Shown here: positions 55,293 through 64,000 of the stretch, in pieces
Position numbering within the stretch: position 1 is the first letter of the stretch
Layout of the letters: each line of letters starts with the position of its first letter
Assembly: GCA_003707065.3 (NCBI GenBank)
Contig: PPXM03000001.1
Span: forward strand, 186,001-250,000
Reading direction: 5' to 3'
DNA: 64,000 nucleotides
Source of the DNA: Trigonopsis variabilis
Lineage: Eukaryota > Ascomycota > Trigonopsidomycetes > Trigonopsidales > Trigonopsidaceae
Notes under the pieces: generated by a model
The model's input: the letters and a program-made list of their open reading frames with translations, nothing else
Database searches by the model: none
What the model was told of the DNA's origin: nothing
Position numbers and translations under genes: made by a program

Positions 55293-56726
55293 CTAGACCT
55301 TATTCACCAGTGGAACTTGGAAGCTTCTCAACCTAGTAGGCCGATGGCAGACTCTGATCTCCTCTCTCGGAGGCAGAATCATTCGTGCTTTACCCGGGCT
55401 AGTATCAGATAACTTGCCCTCTCGGCGCATGCACATCTCTATAGCAAGGATCCGGAGGAAATCAGGATTAAGCCGGAGATCACGGAACCTTACAGGACGC
55501 TCAGTTTCTGATGTTCCATAAGTAATCATTTCGACACCCAGATCTGGTTCGGGTTCGCCGCCAAACCGGGGTAACGAGTCACGTGAACCGACACGGCACT
55601 CGTCTTGAGCTGTGCCCGCATCATTGTCGGACACAGACCTTTGAGAGGGATTAGAGCCTGATGAAAGGGGAAAAAAATCAGATTCAATAGGAGGATGGCG
55701 TTCATCAGTAAGACGGGGAGAGAGTGACACAAAGAGAGATTTAGACGAGAGAAGCATATTATCCTGAGAAACGGTGATAGAATTAACAGCTCGCGAAAGC
55801 GATTTAAGTGATCGAGTCAAATTTGAGACAAATGAAGGTAACTTGGGAGACGTGGATAATTTAGATAAATTCTGGTTGTAGCTATTGACGATAGGATCTT
55901 GCGGATATTCGTAGTCTGAAACATCTAACTCAGCATCAACGGACCATAGAGGATGACACCTAATCTCATGTAAAGAAGAGTTTCTTCGTTTATCAAGTTT
56001 GCAAGAAGGACTACAGGAGTGGTCCCAAAGGGATTCGTTCCTATTAGGTCCTATACAGTAAGTCGGTTGGTAGATTGGATAACGAGGAGAAGCCCAAGAA
56101 GAATCTATAGAAAAATAATCACCTGAATCGTCCTCATCATACTCGTCAACAGTTGGAGTAGGAGTAGGATAAGGTGAAGGGCGCAGAGAGACCAAGCCAC
56201 TTAGGCGGTCTAAAAGAGAAGACTCCGACATCTCCTCATAAGAGATTGAGGATTCACTTAGAAAGGATGGAATCCTTGACAGTCCTTGTGATCCACTTAG
56301 AGTAGCAAGAGCAGTGGTAGAAGCAATAGCAGTAGTGGGACACGGTGATGGAGGAAGGAAAACTGGATCCGGGATAACCTGGCGCCGATTTCGAGGCAAA
56401 GGAATCCGAGTTAATTGGAGAGACATCCTTACACAAGGAGGAAGATTTCGTTCTCTCTTGCGTTGGCGGCGCCTTAGCTCATTTAGCCGATTGCCATTTG
56501 ACTGACTCGATAATAAGTCCAATTTCGATTTATGCTCGCTTGGTGTTAAGCGCCTAATCATTATATCAGACATGTCTTCCCACGCCTGATCATGCGAGTT
56601 AAGCATTCCCCAAAGTCTTCTGTTGGTTATTCCTCGCCACAAGAGCAAGCGTTGGGGCCAGGATGCTGGATAAGCGCCGGTGCCTTTCCTGTCACGTGAG
56701 CCGCACCCGGCGGAGCTTGCCGACAT
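55293..56726 (-). CDS. Unrecognised Ser/Pro-rich fungal protein
   Basis: 477 residues from the ATG giving MSASSAGCG; a longer frame starts only with TTG. Mostly low-complexity with an acidic patch (VDEYDEDDSGDYF, about residue 200). The C-terminal 75 residues look folded and conserved-type (PVRFRDLRLNPDFLRILAIE, then CMRREGKLSDTSPGKARMILPPRE). I recall similar ends in uncharacterised ascomycete proteins but can name no function. Convergent with IRS4. Confidence 0.7.
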   Translation of the reverse strand: MSASSAGCGSRDRKGTGAYPASWPQRLLLWRGITNRRLWGMLNSHDQAWEDMSDIMIRRLTPSEHKSKLDLLSSQSNGNRLNELRRRQRKRERNLPPCVRMSLQLTRIPLPRNRRQVIPDPVFLPPSPCPTTAIASTTALATLSGSQGLSRIPSFLSESSISYEEMSESSLLDRLSGLVSLRPSPYPTPTPTVDEYDEDDSGDYFSIDSSWASPRYPIYQPTYCIGPNRNESLWDHSCSPSCKLDKRRNSSLHEIRCHPLWSVDAELDVSDYEYPQDPIVNSYNQNLSKLSTSPKLPSFVSNLTRSLKSLSRAVNSITVSQDNMLLSSKSLFVSLSPRLTDERHPPIESDFFPLSSGSNPSQRSVSDNDAGTAQDECRVGSRDSLPRFGGEPEPDLGVEMITYGTSETERPVRFRDLRLNPDFLRILAIEMCMRREGKLSDTSPGKARMILPPREEIRVCHRPTRLRSFQVPLVNKV

Positions 56727-57839
56727 ACGCAGCTTCCACAAATCAAACCTCTTTTGCTTCAAAAATGTTTCTAAATGAAGAATCCTGCAGTATCAGTATG
56801 CTCTCATATTTTTTAGCGTGAGATTATATTTCCCTGTCGCTATTGATTTCTAAGTTCGTCAGTGATGGGGTTGCTCACACTAATAATTCCAGCGAGTAAT
56901 ATGTCAAGGAATTCAACCTGCCAAAATAGGAAACTTGTTCGGCTTGAAACACCACCTGCGGCGGACCAATGAGTCATCCTAAGCGCTAGCCGCTCGCGAT
57001 ATCCACTGATAGGCCAACCTAAACATAGCCTGAATTATGCTCGCTAAAGGGAGATTGATCAATGGGAACGATCACGCAAAGTCGGAGACGCTAACTGGTA
57101 CGTGTCACATTACATCTTGGGCAAAAATGAAAAGTATAAGCGACTAGGCGCGATAAAACAATCTGAAAGAAAGATTACTCCAACTATATGTCACCTTACA
57201 ATCATAAATTAGACATTAATCCCCATTAGCAGGTCTCTAAGGTTAGAGCAGAACGATGGACCTTGGTACGAAGGACAGTCTTTTTTAACCAAGGCGGCGG
57301 AACACCTGACAAGCGACGCAAGAGGCCATAGAAGGCTAGCTGGTCCGACGACTCAGGGATAGCCGACAATATCAACATCGGGTCCACAAAGACAAATAAA
57401 AGGATATTGGTATACCTTGCAGGTGTTATAAAAAATGTATGCTTCTTTATTAGACTTGAATAATTTTTTATCTAATATGAAATTTATACTTACCATTCAT
57501 GTTTCAGTGAATCATCATTAGTAATTACATCGCAAGCAAACATATTACAACGTCAAGAGCAGAACTAGATAGCAAACAATTACCAGGTTCTGATAGATTT
57601 CTACTAACAGAGCCATGTCCCTTAGAGATATGACGGACAGTATTCCCTCTAATTAATCTTGTGATCATACTGGACCTGCGTATATTGAAGAGGCCTGATA
57701 CAAATGCTTAAACCTATCAAAACGAATTTACTATATGGTCTGCCAGGTAGGAATTCAATTGTATTCAATTGTAGTAGTATCACTCAATGTTCTTGTGTTG
57801 CCATATCTGGTAGCAAAGACGAAGATCTTATGGTGAACA
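56727..57839. other. Intergenic region, nothing recognised
   Basis: 1.1 kb between two minus-strand genes. Short chance frames only; no RNA gene, repeat or named motif found. Confidence 0.5.
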
Positions 57840-58868
57840 TCAGCATATACCAATCTCGTCAAACTTCTGGAAACCCCAGTTCTGGTAATTAGAAAAACAC
57901 AGTAAGAGAAAACATACCTCAGTTCCCAATATAATAATCATACAGCATTCACAAGAGATGAAAGAAGCCAGTCCATATATCCAGGCCCTTCCTGAGTGAT
58001 TGGAATGAGCCAACCCATAAAGTTCCCATATCCAGGATGATACTGTACTAAGGCAGCCGCAGAAACCACTGGTTATTCCGTCAAGAACCTGACATCCAAT
58101 CAATCCTGAGTGAGGATAGGAACGCTGTTGGAAAATAGTGAATAGAGCCAAAAGGACCGTAGAGGCAAGATTTGCAAGGAACGTGCCCCAATAAAAATGC
58201 TTCTGGAGAGGATTACAATACCTGGATAAAATCCATCGTGCGATAGTTCCAAAAGGCGCAAACAGACAAGGAAACATCCATGATCTCCAAGGAGCATAAG
58301 TACAGCATAGCACAAGAGCCACGATCCAAGCCAAGACTCCAAAGATGAGAGCAAAAACGAGTACAATTGGCTTCTCCCATGTGTTGAAAAGCAGAGAGAA
58401 GTACCGCTTAAAGATCCTTCTCTTGGTCACTAGGCCGATCTGATGACCGACACCAATTCCTCCAAAGGAAGCTGCCAAGGTTACCATAACATGGCTTGAA
58501 AAAGCTAAGAAATTATATCCTCTTCCCCGATCTTCAATCTCCGGTCGAACATTGGCAATCTCATAGAAACAATTCAGCATCCAAGAGGAGAATGAAGTTA
58601 TAGATCCACATAGACCAGTCGTGATAGTCACAAACATTAAGGAGTGAGCTTTAGCATTGGGTCCTGATAAACCAAATAACTCTTTCTGAGCCTGACAGAA
58701 GCCCATTATGATACATCCACACCACTGCACCCAAGCAAGTCCAAACACTGGAGCGCCGTCGTAGTCATTTAATTGTGTTATACCCATTCGACAAAGTGTA
58801 CCCCAAAGTGCTCCTCCAAAGAGGCAACATATTATCAAGACTATTTCAGTCGGACTTTCTACCGCCAT
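57840..58868 (-). CDS. FEX1: Fluoride export protein Fex (double CrcB domain)
   Basis: Exons 57918-58868 and 57840-57881 across a 36-nt intron, 330 residues. Two fused CrcB halves make a membrane channel that expels fluoride at the plasma membrane. Half one has GALWGTLCRMGI and TGLCGSITSFSSWM; half two has APFGTIARWILSR, WGTFLANLAS and SGFCGCLSTVSSW. About nine hydrophobic helices are visible. The intron has consensus ends (GTATGT, TTCTAAT, TACCAG) but is a multiple of three without a stop, so retaining it would add 12 hydrophobic residues near the C-terminus. Confidence 0.92.
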   Translation of the reverse strand: MAVESPTEIVLIICCLFGGALWGTLCRMGITQLNDYDGAPVFGLAWVQWCGCIIMGFCQAQKELFGLSGPNAKAHSLMFVTITTGLCGSITSFSSWMLNCFYEIANVRPEIEDRGRGYNFLAFSSHVMVTLAASFGGIGVGHQIGLVTKRRIFKRYFSLLFNTWEKPIVLVFALIFGVLAWIVALVLCCTYAPWRSWMFPCLFAPFGTIARWILSRYCNPLQKHFYWGTFLANLASTVLLALFTIFQQRSYPHSGLIGCQVLDGITSGFCGCLSTVSSWIWELYGLAHSNHSGRAWIYGLASFISCECCMIIILGTEVCFLLLCFSNYQNWGFQKFDEIGIC

Positions 58869-59351
58869 ATCTTCGAGGAGCAGAGGTACAAAAGGATCTT
58901 TTCAAGAGGGAGGATCCACCCCTCTCGGTTGTTAAATAAGACAATCACAGGATGCGCGCTTTGAATTTGTAATTCACCTTATCATGGAGCGTTTCGCCTC
59001 AAAGCGAAGATCTTGGCTTGATGTGGGCAGAACACTCAGTTGCTATGAAAAGGGAACCGTCATGTGACAGCGCACCTTGCGAAAGTAGCCTAATCGTATG
59101 AAGACACTAAAACTATTTGTCATATAAAAGTCAATGAGTGAGTGGTTATAATACGCAGGACCTGTCCTGAAACTTGTTATTTTCTGAAATAAATTTTATC
59201 CAAAAAGGTATCTCCAAGTACGCGTAACCAAGGCGCCAGAGATAATATAGCTAAAAATACAAAACGTCAATTCTGCCTAAATAGCATTTTGGCAGTTCAT
59301 TGTACAATATACCAAACTTATGACACTAAACCTTCCGAGTATGACGGTTGT
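58869..59351. other. FEX1-TIF3 gap
   Basis: Upstream region of FEX1 and 3' flank of TIF3, both on the minus strand. No further gene recognised. Confidence 0.5.
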
Positions 59352-60787
59352 CTATTTTTTCTTACCAACCACATTCCATCCGCCTTCATCAACCGACACT
59401 TGCCCCACTGCTTCAGTGACCGTTTCAACAGACTCTGCCTCTGCAGCTTCTGCAGCATTTGGACTCTTTTCTGAAATCTCTTTGAACTCCGTGGTTTCTG
59501 TGGTTTCTATAGCGGTTGGCGTATCTGAGGTTTCTACAGTCTCTGTGGGAGAAGGGTCCTTAGCATTGGGCCTCGCACTTGGTTTCTGAACCTTGCTTCC
59601 TCTGGTCCAGCTGCTTGCATTTAGTGCAGCCGATTCCGGCTTCTCGACAGGGCTTTTCACGGACTGTTCCTTCTTGCTCTCGTGCACGAGTTTGGATCGG
59701 ATTTCTTCTTCCTGCTGAGTGAGCTTCTGCGACACTTCCATTTCTCTCTTTCTGGTATCCACAGGTTGAGCGGAACCGAAAGGATTCGAAGAGCGGGGTG
59801 TACCCGCAGTTGAGTGTCGAGGTGGAGGTACGTTGCGAGGCGCAGTTGATCCAGTCCCACTTCTCCATGTCTCGGGAGTACTATCATTGAACTCCCGCCG
59901 AGGTGCACGATTCTCTCGTGGTTCTCTTGGCTCTCTGGACTCTCTGAACTCTCTAGTAGGACGAGGGGCAGCTTCTCCTCGAGTCCATCTATCGAAAGAA
60001 AGGGATTGAGGGGCAGGTGGTGAGGGTCGACCTTCAAATCGGTCAAAGCGAGGACCTACACGGTCAAAGCGTTCCCGTCGGTCATCATCACGCTCTGCAA
60101 TTCGAGGGGGGGCAGAACCGCGAGTCCACTGAGAAGCTAAAGCAGCAGGGCTATCGGCGGAAGGGCCTCTACCGACACCAAAGCGATCATTCCTATCGTC
60201 GCGCTGCTCGGCGACGTTGATATGAACATTTCTTCCATCGAGGTTCATGCCATCGAGCTTGAGAGCTTCTTCAAGATCAGCTCTGGTCTCAAATTCCGTG
60301 TAACCATAGCCTTTCAGACGATTATCGTAGCGGTCACGGACTAGGCGGATGGAAGTAACATTCAGACCTTTAAAAAAATCTCTGATATTCTCATCGGTAA
60401 TGGTATAAGACAAGTTACCCAAATAAGCGGTATAGGGAGGTCTGTCAGGAATAGGTCGTTGTTCCCGGGGCTTGCGTTCCCATTCATCACGGCTCGCAGC
60501 ACCATAGCTGTCACCTTGGCGATCAGAGGAGCCGTATCCATGAGCTAATGATTAGGTTTCAGACAAACAGGGGATTCTCACATCGAGAAGAGTAGGACGG
60601 GGCTAAGTGTTAGTCAAAAGAAAGTATAGGTGATACTCACGAAGAGGAGGAAGGTCAGGAGCGTCATCAGCCCAATCAGTCGCTAATTGTCAGACGCACG
60701 TCATCCACTACTTCACGTACAGCCAGCGGAGTTCAAGAAAACATCGAGATTAACTTTGACGGCTTTTTCTTTCTTTGGAGCTGCCAT
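59352..60787 (-). CDS. TIF3: Translation initiation factor eIF4B (Tif3/Sce3)
   Basis: Four exons, 60721-60787, 60641-60682, 60582-60602 and 59352-60544, with introns of 38, 38 and 37 nt, giving 440 residues. The N-terminus MAAPKKEKAVKVNLDVFL plus DWADDAPDLP matches fungal eIF4B. One RRM follows (AYLGNLSYTITDENIRDFF to GYGYTEFETRADLEEALKLDG). Imperfect repeats around WTRG (SQWTRGSAPPRI, DRWTRGEAAPR, SSWTRGSK, and ETWRSG) recall the eIF4B repeats that stimulate eIF4A and bind 40S. Exon 3 is only 21 nt. C-terminus ends WNVVGKKK. Confidence 0.94.
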
Positions 60788-61899
60788 TAGCGCATTCCCC
60801 ACGGTTGACATACCCATGTTTGTTTGGGAAGAAAACTAAGTACAGAAAATTTTGATAGTCTTGCACAGGGAGGGTAACGACCAAACAACAATGGCAGCTT
60901 TTTTTTGAGCCAGCTTGTCCTTCTTTGATGAGTCAATTGCGCTGAGAGCTAAGTTGCACGATTAATAATTCTACCGTACAGTCTCCATAAATCTTGGTGA
61001 TTTCGTACTCTTGATTTTACAGCCGAGTGATAATACCCAACTTCCCCACAGTTTACGCACTGCAATTTTCCGTGGTCTTGTCGTACTTTCGGAAAAAATT
61101 ATTTTCCTTAACTAATAGACTCCATCACTGTGTTTAAAGAACAGGAAAACCTCAAGACCAATTATTACTATGATGAAGACAAAGTGAAAATCAGACAATT
61201 AATGACGGGCCAAGTTCATACGGTCTTATGAGAAGTTTGCAAGTTTAAATTCGATGGCAGCATCGACTTAGATTACCTACTTGAATAAAGAATATATCCG
61301 AATTTCTATTGGGATAAAGATGGAGAGAAAGAATATGAATTAGTGATAACTCTTTAATCAATCATAAAGAGGATCTCATGTGGACTCAGGTAGCTATTAT
61401 ACAAGCATACCAAAAAGAGGAATAAGTTACTGTAATAATGTGGCTGAATGGTTAGAATAGATGCTCCTCTAGTTAATTCTCGGGCTGGAGATCTCAAGCT
61501 CTTGGTAGACAGTTGCCAATACGGACCAAGAGTCGTTTCCCATAACATCTGGGGCGATTTGATCGAATTAAGATGAACCGCCATAGACACTGAAACAGTC
61601 TAGAGTTATATAATACGCTGGCATGAACGTTAGAATAGACGCGGTGAGTTAATAAGTAGAAAATGATGGGGTTGTAACACAGATGACGTTTCGCGCAGGC
61701 CGATCGGCTTGGACGGTAAATAAGGCTGGCCTCGAAGACTTTGCGCTTTCGAGTCAAAAATATCCTCTTGAGGCGCGCGTAAAGCACACCGGGTGATTAT
61801 TGGATCAGGGTAAGTGAACTGGAATAATAAAGAGCATCATCACTTAAATTCAGGCTGGTACACGAGCCTGGATAGCGAGCTTGGGAGAAGTAAGATACA
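60788..61899. other. TIF3-FMP27 divergent gap, possible minus-strand exons
   Basis: Between 61440 and 61830 the minus strand has coding-looking stretches, one after a TTCCAG (FTYPDPIITRCALRAPQED) and one ending in SWSVLATVYQELEISSPRIN. I could not place a start or consistent splice joins, so no gene is called. The rest holds nothing recognised. Confidence 0.35.
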
Positions 61900-64000
61900 A
61901 TGATCGATCAGATGCAGTCAAATGGGTGGATCTATGAGCTTATGCATGCTCATTTCATTCCAATTGTGTCGGTTTTTACCTATATTACCAAGATCTCGGG
62001 AGCCTTCATCGTGCTTTACCTAAGCCAGTTCATCATCTGGGCGATATTGTGGGCATTCACGGGCATTCGCGTTGGAAGACTGGGATGGCTAAATATTCGA
62101 AATGTTACTTATAGGCGGAATCCGCTTGTTCAAGTTTCTATTGACAAAGTCAAGATAGTCATCTTGCGATCTACTCCCTCTAACCCTAATGGAATTGCAT
62201 TCAAACTATCTGGCGTTAATATAAGCATGAACCCCAAAGCTCTCGAATCGAATGATCGGGAAAAAGCTAATATCGAGCCTCGTGTTTCAAAGACAAGAAA
62301 GGCCCGCAAAGAGAAGATAATCAAATTGCTTAACAGATTTAAACGGTATTTTGGTGTTCTGGTTATTGACCTGAATGAAACTAATATAACTGTGCAAGAG
62401 GTTGGCAATCTTTATTGGAGAGGCTTTTCATTCACTGTACGGTTTGGCTTCGCCATTGACAAATGTTTCAATATTGATATGGACTATCATATCAGAGGCG
62501 AAGGTATAAAGGATTATACGACGTTGTATGTGCGGACAATGGTTAGTAATGTCATGATATCGAGTGCGAGGGGAGACTTGGTACCTGTCTTATCGACATT
62601 GAACTATTATACTACTGGAATAATTACAAAGCAAATGAAACTGATAGACAGCAATTCCAGTTTTAAGCTGGATACCCTGGAAGTTAATCTCGACCAAGTT
62701 ATCGAAATCACGGAAAATATTAAGAGACTCAAGCTAGGGATGCCCGAGAAACGCCATGGTCACACCAAACAACTCACATTCAAAAGCCTTGCGGAGAATA
62801 AGAAGTGCAATGATATCAATCTGAATAATCAATTGATCAAGGTAGAAAAATTCCTTCAGATCGCAATGAAGGCTGTTCTGGAGATTAAAGTTCAAGTGAA
62901 TCTCATGAAAGTGAAAAAGAGGTACGACTCCTTGGGACACAAGGCGAATATCTTGAATCTCCGGCAAGACTCTTTATCCGTGGTCCTTCGAAGAATGGAT
63001 AACCGGAGTCCTAGTTTGGCTTCCAGTTTTTCAAAAGATGATGAAGTTTTCAATTTTCTTCTCTGTGCTTTATCTACTGATTTTTATTTATCAAACGATA
63101 AAGGACAAGTCGATCATATTGTAACTTCTATTCCCTCCATGATTTTCTCCGTTCGATCTAATATCGTTTCTCAATTGGGTAAAATCATTGAACTGGGGGA
63201 TGATTATGACAGAAACAACAACGTACTCCATGCAAGTATCAGTATTAACATGCCTTCGGTTGACATCAGATCTCAGCGCTTCCCAGATCTGGTTTCAGCG
63301 TTAATATTAGTTATGGAAAAGAAAGATGGCGGCAGAAAGAATACAGAAGAAGCGACGGAGAACTCTAAAGTCGATAAGATTGTTGAAAAGCTCCATTCGG
63401 ACTATAAAAATCTGTTCCCAAAAGCATCACTTCGTTTATCTGTTGAAGAGCCTTCAACCAGATTCTTGATACATTTTGAACGTGATTCAGCTGAGTTTTT
63501 AGCATATGACAACATGATTGTCTTTTCGTCTTCATCCATCGCTTTGGATGCTGAAGCACTACATTATCTCGTCCCGAAATCCGAACAAGATGCTTATAAA
63601 GTTGCAGCAAAATTTAGGTTGAATGGATTATCTAGTTGGTTCAGCATGGGTGAGACATCCACGAAAGGTTTGACGCATCAAGGTAGAAAAAGAGATTTGA
63701 TCTTTTCAGAGCTCATTTATCTTCGAATGAATGCGCTCTTCAAGCCTTCTTTATCTCTATCATTACACGGAGCTGTTGATTCCTTGAGCCTCTGGCTTGG
63801 ACGTCCTGAGATGATTGAGAGTCTGAAAAGTCTGGCCAGCCATCTGAATTTACCAGTGGTGAAGACCGTCAAACGAAGAAAGCCAAAGACAAGTTTCTTG
63901 AGGAAGTTGCCAAGATGGCTAAGTACATTTCAGCTATACGGTTCTGAAATCTCATTGATCTGTAGATCGATTGATCCTAAACGGCCAAAGAAGTTAAGAG
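61900..64000 (+). CDS. Bridge-like lipid transfer protein, Fmp27/Hob/BLTP2 family (5' part)
   Basis: Open from ATG at 61900 to the window end, 700 codons, no stop. An N-terminal membrane anchor (about residues 20-50, FIVLYLSQFIIWAILWAF) is followed by GIRVGRLGWLNIRNVTYRRN, the family start of the lipid-groove repeats, and later FLRKLPRWLSTFQLYGSEISL, a Fmp27/SABRE-type segment. Family members of about 2500 residues bridge ER and plasma membrane or other membranes and move bulk phospholipid. The rest lies outside the window. Plain introns were not seen in this part. Confidence 0.85.
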   Translation, partial: MIDQMQSNGWIYELMHAHFIPIVSVFTYITKISGAFIVLYLSQFIIWAILWAFTGIRVGRLGWLNIRNVTYRRNPLVQVSIDKVKIVILRSTPSNPNGIAFKLSGVNISMNPKALESNDREKANIEPRVSKTRKARKEKIIKLLNRFKRYFGVLVIDLNETNITVQEVGNLYWRGFSFTVRFGFAIDKCFNIDMDYHIRGEGIKDYTTLYVRTMVSNVMISSARGDLVPVLSTLNYYTTGIITKQMKLIDSNSSFKLDTLEVNLDQVIEITENIKRLKLGMPEKRHGHTKQLTFKSLAENKKCNDINLNNQLIKVEKFLQIAMKAVLEIKVQVNLMKVKKRYDSLGHKANILNLRQDSLSVVLRRMDNRSPSLASSFSKDDEVFNFLLCALSTDFYLSNDKGQVDHIVTSIPSMIFSVRSNIVSQLGKIIELGDDYDRNNNVLHASISINMPSVDIRSQRFPDLVSALILVMEKKDGGRKNTEEATENSKVDKIVEKLHSDYKNLFPKASLRLSVEEPSTRFLIHFERDSAEFLAYDNMIVFSSSSIALDAEALHYLVPKSEQDAYKVAAKFRLNGLSSWFSMGETSTKGLTHQGRKRDLIFSELIYLRMNALFKPSLSLSLHGAVDSLSLWLGRPEMIESLKSLASHLNLPVVKTVKRRKPKTSFLRKLPRWLSTFQLYGSEISLICRSIDPKRPKKLR

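Noticed and set aside
1-64000. tRNA, rRNA, CRISPR arrays, retroelements
   Set aside because: No B-box-like TTCGA context with cloverleaf arms, no spaced repeats, and no reverse transcriptase or long terminal repeats were found by eye.

Overview
The window is chromosomal DNA of an ascomycete fungus. Evidence: fungus- or ascomycete-restricted genes (DASH subunit Dam1, UAF subunit Rrn10, Csr1, Irs4, a double-domain fluoride exporter), compact mostly single-copy gene order, and very short GT..AG introns with CTAAC/CTAAT-like branch sites. 29 of the 31 introns placed here are 32-47 nt. A flavodoxin like fission-yeast Obr1, a Ste11/MATA-type HMG protein and the small introns would suit an early-diverging ascomycete (Taphrinomycotina-like), but the lineage is inference. 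No tRNA, rRNA or CRISPR array was seen.

Layout. 0-2 kb: tandem pair of flavodoxin-like quinone oxidoreductases. 3.3-7.9 kb: proteasome PRE4 convergent with a synaptojanin-type phosphoinositide phosphatase. 8-16.8 kb: small compact genes, several of them split by introns: LSM6, SEC53, FMP32, SDH6, RIB4, a small coiled-coil gene, SPP2, RRN10 and an HCNGP/SAP30BP protein. 16.8-20 kb: NAD-glutamate dehydrogenase GDH2 with five exons. 20-24.2 kb: an accessory gap with an inverted fragment of a GDH2 exon and a 2.5-kb Mutator-like (MULE) DNA transposon with 71-bp inverted repeats and a 9-bp target duplication, ending 74 bp before the TRM10 coding region. 24-33 kb: TRM10, then a replication/chromosome block, PRI1 <-> SLD2 (shared promoter with MluI cell-cycle boxes) and SMC4. 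33-40.7 kb: CSR1, DAM1, HNT1, a DENND6-like gene and GVP36. 41.4-48.4 kb: an HMG-box regulator and ASE1 diverging from a 3.2-kb gap. 48.6-64 kb: LIG4 (seven exons, two of 11 and 20 nt), IRS4, an unrecognised conserved-looking protein, FEX1, TIF3 (eIF4B) and the 5' end of a bridge-like lipid-transfer protein (FMP27/Hob/BLTP2) that runs off the window.

Themes. Splicing factors (LSM6, SPP2, SAP30BP-like), respiratory/mitochondrial functions (FMP32, SDH6, GDH2, with flavin supply by RIB4), S-phase and mitosis (PRI1, SLD2, SMC4, DAM1, ASE1, LIG4) and phosphoinositide/membrane traffic (synaptojanin, its likely regulator IRS4, CSR1, DENND6, GVP36, BLTP2). No new multi-gene system was found. The best leads are the fresh but frame-broken MULE beside TRM10, the stray GDH2 exon copy, the LIG4 micro-exons, and several coding-looking small spliced genes that simple ORF scanning misses.
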